Positions 1 through 7,208 of a DNA stretch of 34,272 nt are shown here, piece after piece. Position 1 is the first letter of the stretch, and every line of letters begins with the position of its first letter. Where the stretch lies: positions 1 to 34,272 of the forward strand of contig JBFKDP010000007.1 of assembly GCA_041619575.1 (NCBI GenBank), written 5' to 3'. The notes beneath the pieces were generated by a model. That model was given only the letters and a program-made list of their open reading frames with translations. It searched no databases and had not been told where the DNA came from. This stretch comes from Litorivivens sp041619575 (GTDB lineage: Bacteria > Pseudomonadota > Gammaproteobacteria > Pseudomonadales > Spongiibacteraceae). The position numbers and the translations under genes were made by a program.

Positions 1-154
1 CAAGATCAGACTTGTTCGCTGAGCCCGAGCGAAGTTTTTTGATATACGTGGCCTTGTTGCCAAACGACTCAAGAAAGGCAAACGGGAATTCTTCTTTATC
101 GAATGGTTGCTCCGCAAGGTCGGAGATAGCCTGTTCAATTTCAATTGCGTTCAT
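1..154 (-). CDS. MmeI-like class I SAM-dependent DNA methyltransferase / type IIL restriction protein, N-terminal fragment (runs off the left edge)
   Basis: Only the first 51 codons are in the window. The ATG at 154 is preceded by AAGGAAAAG, a good ribosome site. The peptide begins MNAIEIEQAISDLAEQPFD and continues through FAFLESFGN and KLRSGSANKSDL. This opening is familiar from the N-terminal domain of MmeI-type proteins, which fuse a restriction nuclease or helical N-terminal part to an adenine-specific methyltransferase and are usually about 900 residues or more. It is the third gene of a leftward run after mazE and mazF, 66 bases below the mazF stop. Family assignment rests on recalled sequence pattern; the catalytic NPPY motif would be outside the window, so activity cannot be judged. 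Confidence 0.75.
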   Translation of the reverse strand, partial: MNAIEIEQAISDLAEQPFDKEEFPFAFLESFGNKATYIKKLRSGSANKSDL

Positions 155-220
155 TCTTTTCCTTAGCTTGTTCTGTCGATAGGGTGCTGCAGCAATCTAT
201 CTTGTCCTTTCTATCTCTTG

Positions 221-547
221 TCAGCTCACCAGTACGCGGACTTTGGCGAGAACATCCAAGGTGATATCGTCGGGGGCTTTTTCCACAAACTTAACGCCAC
301 GGCTTTCGTAGTCGATGGTGCGCACTTGCTGGCAAAGAACGGCGCCTTGGATCTCACCCCTATCAAGAACCACCTCAAAACCGTGCCCGCGCACACAGTT
401 CGCGATCGGCGCCACGAGTGCAAGTTGGATCTGTTGGTTAAATGGCTCCTGGGACAAAACTATCGCGGGCTGGGATACTTGGCCGTTGGCCTGATCAATG
501 TCCGTCCAGATGATATCCCCGCGTCTGGGAATGTATTTTGCGGGCAC
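221..547 (-). CDS. mazF: MazF/PemK-family endoribonuclease toxin
   Basis: The 108 aa product carries the MazF/PemK pattern: RRGDIIWTDID near residue 8, then QPAIVLSQEPFN, an ALVAPIAN segment, and GAVLCQQVRTIDY in the second half. Proteins of this family cleave mRNA, often at short sequence motifs, and are neutralised by the cognate MazE. The start is GTG at 547, immediately after the TAG stop of the upstream antitoxin gene, so the pair should be translationally coupled. Length is normal for the family (about 110 aa). Its neighbour downstream is the MmeI-like gene, so the module may also stabilise a restriction locus, which is inference. Confidence 0.9.
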   Translation of the reverse strand: MPAKYIPRRGDIIWTDIDQANGQVSQPAIVLSQEPFNQQIQLALVAPIANCVRGHGFEVVLDRGEIQGAVLCQQVRTIDYESRGVKFVEKAPDDITLDVLAKVRVLVS

Positions 548-802
548 CTAGATGTCCTCCCTGCCCGCAGGCTTGGCACCTAACCAAGCCGCATCTTCTT
601 CGGTCCGAGCAAAGGCGTCCGCATCGGACACGGACAGCAATTGTTCGAGCGTATAGCGCGGGGCGGCGGGCTTAATCACGATCTCATCCCCTCTCACCTC
701 CAGCTCAACGACATCGCCAATTTGTAGCCCGGCCTTCTTGAGCAGCGCCGCCGGCAGCGTGGTACCTGCTGAGTTGCCCCATTTGCGAATATTCGTTTGC
801 AT
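548..802 (-). CDS. mazE: MazE/AbrB-fold antitoxin
   Basis: The 84 aa product begins MQTNIRKWGNSAGTTLPAAL, the swapped-hairpin AbrB/MazE DNA-binding domain, followed by GLQIGDVVELEV and DEIVIKP. The C-terminal half (TLEQLLSVSDADAFARTEED) is acidic, as expected for the segment that wraps around the toxin. I chose the ATG at 802 because the family always starts just before this KWGNS motif; an in-frame extension up to 913 would add 37 unrelated residues and run through the operator region. The gene is first in a leftward mazE-mazF operon and should autoregulate through the repeats at 820-872. Confidence 0.88.
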   Translation of the reverse strand: MQTNIRKWGNSAGTTLPAALLKKAGLQIGDVVELEVRGDEIVIKPAAPRYTLEQLLSVSDADAFARTEEDAAWLGAKPAGREDI

Positions 803-819
803 GAATTCCCAATGCCGAG

Positions 820-872
820 TTATACGATGTTTATACATTAGCAGAAGGTGTGGTATTATACAAAGTATAAAC
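820..872. promoter_or_regulatory. Candidate mazEF operator/promoter with repeated TATAC half-sites
   Basis: An exact inverted repeat GTTTATAC (829-836) and GTATAAAC (865-872) is seen, plus two further half-sites, TTATAC at 820-825 and ATTATAC at 855-861. On the minus strand 855-860 reads TATAAT, a perfect -10 hexamer, although I see no convincing -35 at the right distance. The site lies directly upstream of mazE. MazE-type antitoxins are known to bind palindromes in their own promoter; assignment here is inference. Confidence 0.45.
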
Positions 873-920
873 GCATTGCGGGGCATAGGCAGAGGAGGTA
901 TTATCTGGTGCATCAGGACT

Positions 921-988
921 CATCACCGAAAAGAGGGGATTCACATGGTTGGTCCACGCGTTCAGTAAGTTTGTCATTCGCGCCCGGC
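921..988 (+). repeat. Diverged direct repeat, copy 1
   Basis: About 68 bp starting CATCACCGAAAAGAGGGG and running through GGTTGGTC, TCAGTAA, TTTGTC and CGCG-CCGG. It is roughly 80 percent identical by eye to 3846-3913 in the same orientation. It spans the ribosome site and the start of the signal-peptide codons of the gene ending at 1657. Confidence 0.75.
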
Positions 989-1657
989 TTGATACTGGGC
1001 GCCCTGCCCGCCTTTGCAAATCAAGCCACAAGCTCTCCCAGCCCGTCTAGCAATGACCTTCTGGTTAAAGTATCGATAGCGCTTGTCACGGTTTTAACCG
1101 CCCACGCCATTATTCCGGTCGTCAAGGCCATCATCCAGAAGCGCATCCTTAGAAAAACCTACCGAGTGTATCTGCGTGCTCACGTTGATAACGCGCTGGA
1201 AAGTTTCGGCGGCGCCGGATCTACCCACTTTGCCGAGAAAAACGGCCTCGCGCCCTATACGGAGTCAGATTGGTTTGCATACCTAAGTAAGCATAACTTA
1301 GGGGTTCCAGAGGTATTCAGAAGTGTGGTGTCGGTCATCGAAAGAGCTAGGGGGGAGCCTGAGTACATCCCGTCGGTCAGTTATTTCGGCATAGAGGGCA
1401 AACAGCTTGGCTGGAATAGTCCGGTGTGGGAGTTGAACGGGCCGGAGTCGGAGGCGGCAGTTCAGTATTTCCTGACGTACGACCAGATAGAACAGTCGCT
1501 CGATTACCAGTATAGCGGCTGGTACTTTGAGCTGATTAAAGGCGACTCGGCGAGCAGGGCGCGATGGTGTCAGGGGCTGGAAAACGTGCTGTTCGACATG
1601 GCCCAACATTATAAGGCGGTCAGGGATCTCAAGCAGGTGCTCGACAGGCTGGACTAA
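945..1657 (+). pseudogene. Unknown secreted or membrane-anchored protein gene with an apparent 1-base frameshift after the start
   Basis: The reading frame is open from 848 to 1657 (stop TAA 1655-1657), but the only ATG with a good ribosome site (AGAGGGG, then ATG at 945) is in another frame and stops after 7 codons. In the main frame, codons after about 960 give SVSLSFAPGLILGALPAFA, a typical signal peptide ending AFA, then a second hydrophobic helix (KVSIALVTVLTAHAIIPVV) and a soluble domain of about 190 residues rich in aromatic and acidic residues. The related copy at 3869 keeps the ATG-equivalent codon in frame with the hydrophobic stretch and has one extra base there, so a single-base deletion near 959-961 is the simplest explanation. 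A TTG at 971 or an upstream start is possible instead. The function is not recognised. Confidence 0.55.
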
Positions 1658-1700
1658 CAAAAGCTAAATAGGCTGACTCTCCCCCTGCCTTCTACATCAG

Positions 1701-2225
1701 GTGCAAACTTTGATAACACTCGATCCACGATCAGGCTTCATGGAAGTTCATTCCTACATTTCTGGCGCTGACGGAGCCGGGCCGGTGTTGTCGCTCGGAC
1801 TACTTAGAGAGTCCGATGAATCGACGAGACGCTTTATCCTGATGCTGGCAACGCTTTTGGCGCACTCAGATTGGTCTGCTGAAGAGCTTATCCCGAGGAA
1901 TCAAACTGAGGTCAGGCAACTGGGCTATTCACTTCAGTCGATCCTAAGCCTCTCCATGCTGAAAGGCGATCGCAGAGCACGCATAGTCCAAAGTTTGGAT
2001 TCACTGAAAAGTGGGCTATTGCCGGTGACAGAGGCCGTTCACCTGTTCTCCCCCAGTTCCTCTGTCGACGGCGCAAAACCCCCTTTTGGTGACATGTGGG
2101 GAGTTGTTGATGGTTTTCACCCGAACGACATACCGTTTCTTTCCCAATGCCTCGGTCGGCACTACGGGGATATTTTTGGTGAGCTAGCTAAGCAGATCGT
2201 CGTAGCGCTGGAACACGGTAATTAA
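1701..2225 (+). CDS. Unrecognised 174 aa protein
   Basis: The frame opens with GTG at 1701; an internal ATG at codon 14 (MEVHSYIS) is an alternative start and neither has a strong ribosome site. The product has no signal peptide or membrane helix. It is mainly helical by composition, with an RRFILMLATLLAHSDWSAEELI segment near residue 43 and a LSQCLGRHYGDIFGELAKQIV helix near the C-terminus. It lies 43 bases after the frameshifted gene and ends overlapping, tail to tail, the small minus-strand gene at 2222. I do not recognise a family. It may belong to the same accessory cassette framed by the direct repeat. Confidence 0.6.
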   Translation: MQTLITLDPRSGFMEVHSYISGADGAGPVLSLGLLRESDESTRRFILMLATLLAHSDWSAEELIPRNQTEVRQLGYSLQSILSLSMLKGDRRARIVQSLDSLKSGLLPVTEAVHLFSPSSSVDGAKPPFGDMWGVVDGFHPNDIPFLSQCLGRHYGDIFGELAKQIVVALEHGN

Positions 2226-2440
2226 CCCTTTCTGGAGAGCAAAAATAGAACCGTGAAAAGAACTCCCACCCAAAGGCCGTGTGCGATAACGATGTCAGCT
2301 CCAGAAGGGCCATAGCTATATCCGCCCGAGATGCTAGAGAACAGTTTCTTGTTTAACCAGGGCGTGACAAATATGCCAGTAGGGATACTGATGATGATGG
2401 CGTTCAGCGCGTGCCCTATAACCTTCTCGCTTGTTTCCAT
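2222..2440 (-). CDS. Small membrane protein, 72 aa, unknown
   Basis: The product has two hydrophobic stretches, HALNAIIISIPTGIFVTPWL near residue 11 and IVIAHGLWVGVLFTVLFLL near residue 50, ending in a short basic tail (SRKG). This suggests two membrane-spanning helices. The ATG at 2440 directly follows the stop of the upstream minus-strand frame (TAA-ATG junction), which argues that both short frames are translated as a coupled pair. It converges with the gene ending at 2225, sharing 4 bases. No family is recognised. Confidence 0.5.
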   Translation of the reverse strand: METSEKVIGHALNAIIISIPTGIFVTPWLNKKLFSSISGGYSYGPSGADIVIAHGLWVGVLFTVLFLLSRKG

Positions 2441-2647
2441 TTATAGCTCAACAAATCCGTTAGACAGGTGCGCAATCATAACAATTATTGCAGCCGCATG
2501 CGACGTAGACTGGACTTGTTGAAACACCGTCTTTAGGTTTTCATCTGCTTGCAGGCTGATGCAAAGTTTGCCACGATAGTCCTTCGGCTCCCTGATCCGT
2601 TGTGCTGGCGTACAGAAGCTCTCCGAGCGCAGAAAAACCGCCCCCAA
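2441..2647 (-). CDS. Possible 68 aa protein, unknown
   Basis: The frame ends exactly one base before the ATG of the next minus-strand gene. It has no ATG near its beginning: the best start is TTG at 2647 without a clear ribosome site, so it may be a degraded remnant. The sequence LQADENLKTVFQQVQSTSHAAAIIVMIAHL has a hydrophobic C-terminal half. The junction with the next gene is the main support. Confidence 0.3.
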   Translation of the reverse strand: MGAVFLRSESFCTPAQRIREPKDYRGKLCISLQADENLKTVFQQVQSTSHAAAIIVMIAHLSNGFVEL

Positions 2648-2715
2648 AACCTGATTCTGGTATTCCTCCAGAGGGGTTGTAGCCAGCGCCTCCCTTCATT
2701 ATTGAGGAAGCCGTT

Positions 2716-3840
2716 ATGAGTTCACTTCTGGCCTTTCATCCTGAAAGCATTAATTACGTAAAATCCAAAGCCAAGATCCTTCAGAAAGCCAATCCAGGGA
2801 TGGCGTTGTCGCAGGCTCAAGAAACCACAGCCACAGCTCTTGGCTACCAAAGCTGGTTTGACTGCCAGAGCCGACTAAACGGGAAAGGGCAGCCCGGCCG
2901 ATCAATCCATGATGAAAAACTGTGTCGTTCAGATTTCATTGCAAGGCGACATTTTCAGTATTGCGCCCTTGTTGAGCGTGGGGGGGTGGCTCCGGGCTTT
3001 GCCGAGGTCGTGGTTCGTACCTGGGGGCTAAGCAGCGAAAAGTCGACCGCCAACTACAGCAGCCTGATTCACCCATTTTCTGAGATCATTGACGACATCA
3101 ACGCAATAGCGAGCGGAGAATTGGATTGGGCACAAGATAATTGGGATAGTCCGCCGGAACGATTTGGCGATCATATCGTGCTGGGCCATCTAGGCAGCAA
3201 GCACACATATTATGTGTTAGATCACACCGCCTACAACCAATTGCCTGCGTACATGCGGGGCAACGCGCAAGCGTATCTTGAATATGAGTCTGGTTTAGCA
3301 CTTTGTTTGTTCTTTGAAGAGCTAAAAAATAACGCAGAGGCCGAATCAGCCGGGCTGTCCTACTTAATAAATCATGCCCCTCACCACTATCAATGGTATT
3401 CAGGTGAGCTAACACAGGATGACAGGATGGCGCGTGAGCCAAGTCTTGCGAGTTTAAGATTAAAAGCAGAGAAACATCCCGAAAGTTGGTTCCCACTGTC
3501 GTTTCGCACCATTCTCGTTGAAAGCGCTGATTGTTCAACGGAAGGTGGCTACATCCCGGCGATCCAGGGGGAGGCTTTCGCTCGCTTTATAGAGACAGAG
3601 GGCGGCATTAATTTAAGGGAGGTTCAATGGTTTGCATTCCCCAGCGACCAGACGCATAACTTCATGCAACCAATATTTAGCAACGAAGGTTCTGTAGGGC
3701 CACTGAAACTAGACCGGTTGGTAGCGTGTCGGCCAGTGTTTCATTCACCTTTCAAGCACGGCCCTTTCTCAGCAATTGAATACTCATGGGGTATAGAAGG
3801 CGCCGGTATGAGACTAGATGAAGAGCTGGACTACCCATAA
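2716..3840 (+). CDS. Unknown 374 aa protein with an N-terminal helical motif of mobile-element-associated proteins
   Basis: ATG at 2716 follows GAGGAAG at a good distance. Residues 5-55 (HPESINYVKSKAKILQK, then LSQAQETTATALGYQSWFDC) match a short N-terminal domain pattern, xxxSQAQxxxAxxxGYxSWxxx, that I associate with plasmid- and island-borne proteins such as those with DUF5623-like N-termini; this is recalled, not searched. The remaining 300 residues are soluble, rich in Trp, Tyr and His (HAPHHYQWYSGEL near residue 222), and not recognised. There is no signal peptide. The stop lies six bases before the second copy of the direct repeat, so this gene is the right-hand member of the framed block. 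Confidence 0.75.
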   Translation: MSSLLAFHPESINYVKSKAKILQKANPGMALSQAQETTATALGYQSWFDCQSRLNGKGQPGRSIHDEKLCRSDFIARRHFQYCALVERGGVAPGFAEVVVRTWGLSSEKSTANYSSLIHPFSEIIDDINAIASGELDWAQDNWDSPPERFGDHIVLGHLGSKHTYYVLDHTAYNQLPAYMRGNAQAYLEYESGLALCLFFEELKNNAEAESAGLSYLINHAPHHYQWYSGELTQDDRMAREPSLASLRLKAEKHPESWFPLSFRTILVESADCSTEGGYIPAIQGEAFARFIETEGGINLREVQWFAFPSDQTHNFMQPIFSNEGSVGPLKLDRLVACRPVFHSPFKHGPFSAIEYSWGIEGAGMRLDEELDYP

Positions 3841-3845
3841 AGGCG

Positions 3846-3913
3846 CATCACTGAAAAAAGGGATTCACACGGTTGGTCGACGAAACTCAGTAATTTTGTC
3901 TGTCGCGACCGGT
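3846..3913 (+). repeat. Diverged direct repeat, copy 2
   Basis: Same orientation as 921-988, with shared blocks CATCAC, GGGATTCACA, GGTTGGTC, TCAGTAA, TTTTGTC and TCGCG. It begins 6 bases after the stop of the 374 aa gene. Confidence 0.75.
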
Positions 3914-3940
3914 TTTTTTAACTTCACCGCTAGCAGTTAG
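3869..3940 (+). pseudogene. Remnant of a signal-peptide-encoding gene start
   Basis: Within repeat copy 2, the codons from 3869 (ACG where copy 1 has ATG) read VGRRNSVILSVATGFFNF and stop at TAG 3938-3940. This is collinear with the signal peptide of the gene at 945-1657, but here start and hydrophobic stretch are in one frame. The start codon is lost and nothing follows, so it is a dead 5' fragment. Confidence 0.45.
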
Positions 3941-3951
3941 TCGCAGAATGA

Positions 3952-4578
3952 TTAGGGCTGATTGACCTCAGCCAAACCCTGCAGCCACATTCCAATCATG
4001 TGGGCGGATACTGGGTTTTGCGCTGCCACTACCTTTTCGATGTAGTCCACACCGACCGTTACAGGGATATGGTTAATTCGCTGTGAGTGTTTCCCGTGTG
4101 ACAGGTAGATGGACTGAATGAGCTTGAGCGGCTTGCGTTTTTCGCGGCGAGCGATGGAATGGAGGATTACTGCGTCCACCACTTCGCCGTCCGGCAAGGT
4201 GATCCAAGCGTGCGCATTGGCCGGGGCGGTCTGGTCGTATCCTGCACTCAGATCGTCAGCCAGTGACGCTGCCGTTGTTCCGTAGAGTGGTTTACCATTC
4301 ACCTCGACATCGCCAATGGTGACGCTGTGAGGAATCCCCTTCATGCAAAGATCCATTGAGATGCACTGGGTGTAGAAATAGCACTCGCCAACGGGATCAA
4401 CCGGAAACGGCATTCCCTTGATTGCCTGGCGGACAAGTAGCCCAATCTGTTCGCTATCGCCTATTCGTTTCTCCGGCTTAATGGGCAGCCAGTCGAAACG
4501 GTAGGACTCGCTCAATGGATTTTGGGTCGCTGCCATATAGCGCTCTGCGTAACTTGTTGACGCGGTATTCATTACCAA
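3952..4578 (-). CDS. Transglutaminase-like (papain-fold) protein candidate, 208 aa
   Basis: ATG at 4578 (MVMNT; a second Met two codons later is possible). Residues 64-84 (GECYFYTQCISMDLCMKGIP) have the look of a transglutaminase-like catalytic-cysteine helix followed by a G-I-P turn. A G-containing strand follows, and then HAW at 123-125 with LPDGEVVDAV at 128-137, giving a Cys66-His123-Asp135 order typical of the superfamily. These enzymes hydrolyse or transfer peptide amide groups; the substrate here is unknown. There is no signal peptide, so it should be cytosolic. It stands alone on the minus strand. The identification is from motif order only and could be coincidental. Confidence 0.6.
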   Translation of the reverse strand: MVMNTASTSYAERYMAATQNPLSESYRFDWLPIKPEKRIGDSEQIGLLVRQAIKGMPFPVDPVGECYFYTQCISMDLCMKGIPHSVTIGDVEVNGKPLYGTTAASLADDLSAGYDQTAPANAHAWITLPDGEVVDAVILHSIARREKRKPLKLIQSIYLSHGKHSQRINHIPVTVGVDYIEKVVAAQNPVSAHMIGMWLQGLAEVNQP

Positions 4579-4798
4579 GGTTGCTCATAGAACGATTGAA
4601 GGATGGCGGTGACTATAGAGTTGCTGGCAGTTCAAGGCAAATGGTCTTAGGGACTGAGTATCATGCAGTAACTTTTGCTATTGGACCGGGCTATTAGGCG
4701 TCGGCCAAGATGGAATAATTTGCTTCGAGGATTGCTCTGTTGATGCAGCACCGCTGACTGTTATGTAATTGCCGATAGGCATAGATTATTCATTTCGA
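4579..4798. other. Intergenic gap, nothing identified
   Basis: About 220 bases between two minus-strand genes. I see no hairpin with a T run and no convincing open frame in either direction. Confidence 0.5.
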
Positions 4799-5224
4799 TC
4801 AACGGTCGTGGTATTTCGAAAGCTCGTCCCGAATTTCCTCTGGCGAGCGCTTCAGCGTTTCTAGTTGTGCTCGGTATTGGGCCAGCGAGCCATAGGGGCA
4901 GGGAACTGTTGGTCGGTCAGATGCTTTAACAAAATTCACGCGCGCGCTTTTCGGCTTCTGCTTTGGAGGCACAAGGTATCGCCATACATCCCGACAAAAC
5001 GCCCATATGCCTAATGCTCCAAGCAGGATGCTACCAAAAGCGACGGCACCACCCGAAACACAGCCATTCCACCCCCGCCCACAAACCGTTGAACTTCCCG
5101 AATCACCCTGCAGCAACCAAACGCCCGTCACCAAGAGGACGCCACCGCCGATCAATGCAACGAATGCGCCCTCAGTGTTGAATTCACGCGGCACCTGAGA
5201 TGGACGATCTTTAGTGTCAACCAT
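4799..5224 (-). CDS. Membrane protein of unknown function, 141 aa
   Basis: Two membrane segments are clear: FVALIGGGVLLVTGVWLLQG near residue 22 and GAVAFGSILLGALGIWAF near residue 60, separated by a short loop with two cysteines (TVCGRGWNGC) that would face the periplasm. The C-terminal 60 residues are basic and soluble (PPKQKPKSARVNF) and should be cytoplasmic. Its ATG overlaps the last 8 bases of the upstream gene, so the two form one transcription and translation unit. No family is recognised. Confidence 0.65.
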   Translation of the reverse strand: MVDTKDRPSQVPREFNTEGAFVALIGGGVLLVTGVWLLQGDSGSSTVCGRGWNGCVSGGAVAFGSILLGALGIWAFCRDVWRYLVPPKQKPKSARVNFVKASDRPTVPCPYGSLAQYRAQLETLKRSPEEIRDELSKYHDR

Positions 5225-5693
5225 GTGCGGTACCGGGGCCCATTGAGGCTAGCGTCTTAGCAGCCAGGTCCACATCATCCCGGTACAGGCGCTTTGCCGC
5301 CCGGAGTTTGCTCGCGTATGCCGCGACATCTTGAGGCAAAAGGCCGTGCGCCTCCTTCCAGTGAGCAACGACCTTGTGCCAGCCAGCTTCAAACGAGCCG
5401 TCGGGGCTGAACCGCCAAGAGGTAGACTTCTTGCCAATCTGAACTTTCACCACAACTGCCGGGTTGCGATCCATCCTGACCTCAGGCTTGATGCGGTACC
5501 CTATCAGGCGACCGCATGACGAAAATGGGGATTTTGTCTTCAGTCTTGCTAGCGCATTGAGCTCTTGCTGCTTGCGATCAGCCTCGGCTTTATCCTGGCT
5601 ATAAAACTGGAATTCACGGCCGTTAACCTTCTTGTATGCGCGATAGCCGCCGGTTGGATGTGGCCGCGCTTCGGTAATCTCCGGTGTCGACAT
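5217..5693 (-). CDS. Unknown 158 aa protein, possibly with an N-terminal AP2-like DNA-binding segment
   Basis: The first 50 residues (GGYRAYKKVNGREFQFYS followed by an alanine-rich amphipathic helix, KAEADRKQQELNALARL) have the strand-strand-helix plan of AP2-like domains seen in phage and plasmid proteins. The second half has a similar strand pair (AVVVKVQIGKKSTSWRFSPDG) and then two helices (WHKVVAHWKEAHGL, VAAYASKLRAAKRLYRDDVD). No catalytic residues are evident, so a DNA- or RNA-binding role is possible but unproven. It is cytosolic and first in a two-gene unit with the membrane protein downstream, which it overlaps by 8 bases. Confidence 0.6.
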   Translation of the reverse strand: MSTPEITEARPHPTGGYRAYKKVNGREFQFYSQDKAEADRKQQELNALARLKTKSPFSSCGRLIGYRIKPEVRMDRNPAVVVKVQIGKKSTSWRFSPDGSFEAGWHKVVAHWKEAHGLLPQDVAAYASKLRAAKRLYRDDVDLAAKTLASMGPGTAHG

Positions 5694-5881
5694 GTCTTAA
5701 AGGCTTTACCTCTATTGGCTTAATCTTTTAGAGATGACTGTCTACCATCACTATTTATGTTATGAACTGCGTGATGTCAGCCTATTCTCTGGCGACGGGT
5801 ATGCCAAGGCGCTGCAGCAAAATTTGATCGATGATCAAGCTCCACGGAATTTCATGCCTGCATGCCTAGCTGGCGAACCTA

Positions 5882-6844
5882 TCATGTACAGCTGCCAATC
5901 CAAGAGAGGAAGGCGTCGGTGTTATCGTCCTGATGCTGCCCTACAGGAACAAGCTTCACAATTCGACAATCGAGCTCCAGCCGAGCGGTGTTGCGTATAA
6001 AGTGAGCTTGGGATTGATGTAATCTATCTGTGGTTTTGACTTCTAGCAGGGTATGGCGGCCTTGACGATATAGCATCAGGTCAGGATACCCTGCCCCCCA
6101 ATGGTGATGTAATGGGAATTCGATAAGACGGGTTCTACCCCAGCTCATCGCCGCCTTAACAGCGGCATCTGGGTCTAAATGCTTGGGCCACCAGGAACCA
6201 TCTACTTGTATCTGAATCTGGTTGCGCATTTCCTGAAAGAAGGCGTCATCATCATAGCTCTTAGCTAGTTTGCAGATACCCTTATTGGTGCGGTTATGGT
6301 AGGCCTGGCTGTTAAAGTCTGCTGGGTAGGGGTTCCTTCCTTTCCTACGCAAGCTTTCCTCATAGAGATTAGCGAATCTTGTGCGCCATACCTTCAAGTG
6401 TTCACCTTCGTCGTTGATGGCGATTTCAAACTCTTTCTTTACAATATTCTCGACATATTGCTCGGGGCCAACAAGCTCCCCCTGCCAATACCATCGAGCT
6501 TTTCTTTTCACTTTCGCTTCACTATTAGCGTAGAGCCCACTAAACAGAGGAACCTTGAGTAACTCGCATTGGTCCTCCAGAGAGAGATTGATAAAGAAGC
6601 CTCCCAGAAGCTCTTCAATCTCGGACTGAATCGCTTTATCGCCTTCCGTGTAATGCTTGATCCATTTCTTATCCAGCCAATAAAACTCGGGTGTTGCCAG
6701 ACCGGTGTAGGACAACACCTTGGAAGTGCGTGTGGATAACCCAAAATCTCGGTAGTAGGAAGGTTTCAGCAGGCCCGGATTTGATTCATCAACCGGCCCT
6801 AGCTTAACGACGGATGTCGGCGCGGTGTGTTTCTTGCGAGTCAT
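5882..6844 (-). CDS. VRR-NUC domain nuclease (PD-(D/E)XK fold), 320 aa
   Basis: The C-terminal 80 residues carry a clear VRR-NUC signature: GAGYPDLMLYRQ (Pro254, Asp255), then TLLEVKTTDRLHQSQ (Glu268, Lys270, Gln279) and a final CRIVKLVPV strand. This is the metal-dependent nuclease core found in FAN1-like and phage or plasmid nucleases. The N-terminal 240 residues resemble the helical part preceding this domain in FAN1-like bacterial proteins, with several Trp and Tyr motifs (ARWYWQGELVGPEQYVENI), but I cannot assign it firmly. All expected catalytic positions are present. It stands alone on the minus strand, at the right end of the accessory block, and may act in repair or defence. Confidence 0.8.
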   Translation of the reverse strand: MTRKKHTAPTSVVKLGPVDESNPGLLKPSYYRDFGLSTRTSKVLSYTGLATPEFYWLDKKWIKHYTEGDKAIQSEIEELLGGFFINLSLEDQCELLKVPLFSGLYANSEAKVKRKARWYWQGELVGPEQYVENIVKKEFEIAINDEGEHLKVWRTRFANLYEESLRRKGRNPYPADFNSQAYHNRTNKGICKLAKSYDDDAFFQEMRNQIQIQVDGSWWPKHLDPDAAVKAAMSWGRTRLIEFPLHHHWGAGYPDLMLYRQGRHTLLEVKTTDRLHQSQAHFIRNTARLELDCRIVKLVPVGQHQDDNTDAFLSWIGSCT

Positions 6845-7028
6845 TTCTTTCTGAAAAATGGGAATACGTTGGCGCTAAAAAAGTCATGCCGATAGCAGGC
6901 GCGGATTGATAATACTGTTCTTGCGAGGCCAGTCAACCCAGCATTTAAGTCACATCTAGTGGACTCGCGAAGTAGATGGTCGCAGTGCGGTTACGATGCG
7001 CCACTTATGGAACATGAACACATGGGAA

Positions 7029-7060
7029 AACAAAGCCCGCCTTGCTTACACAGGGCGGGC
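7029..7060 (-). terminator. Intrinsic terminator downstream of the 2146 aa giant gene
   Basis: Read on the minus strand, a 7-bp GC-only stem GCCCGCC/GGCGGGC (7060-7054 with 7041-7035) with a 12-base loop is followed at once by TTTGTTTT. This is a canonical Rho-independent terminator about 150 bases after the stop at 7209. Confidence 0.75.
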
Positions 7061-7148
7061 CATGCTGACAGTTTGGGACTTGGAGTTCCCTGATGCCGCC
7101 AGGCGCGTGCATATACCAGCAGCAACGGTCGAACTATACCAAACCTGT

Positions 7149-7190
7149 GCGCCTTTCCCCAAGCTAGAAAGGCGGCACTAAGGTGCCGCG
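7149..7190. repeat. Two overlapping alternative hairpins
   Basis: GCGGCAC (7172-7178) pairs with GTGCCGC (7183-7189) around a TAAG loop. The same bases can instead take part in CGCCTTTC (7150-7157) with GAAAGGCG (7167-7174). The two structures exclude each other. They lie just past the giant gene's stop and may be a transcript 3'-end structure. Confidence 0.45.
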
Positions 7191-7208
7191 CTGTTCGCCA
7201 ATCGCTTT

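Larger units (their letters stand above)
6845..7208. other. Gene-free stretch holding the end signals of the 2146 aa gene
   Basis: This 364-base gap contains the terminator at 7029-7060 and a hairpin near 7149-7189. A short plus-strand frame at 6996-7181 crosses both structures, has no ribosome site and looks like noise. Confidence 0.5.

Noticed and set aside
218..583. 121-codon plus-strand frame
   Set aside because: Antisense to mazF, which has clear family motifs.
5734..6000. 88-codon plus-strand frame
   Set aside because: Half of it lies opposite the VRR-NUC coding end and it has no start signal or recognisable sequence.
6996..7181. 61-codon plus-strand frame
   Set aside because: Crosses the terminator stem and the second hairpin, with no ribosome site.
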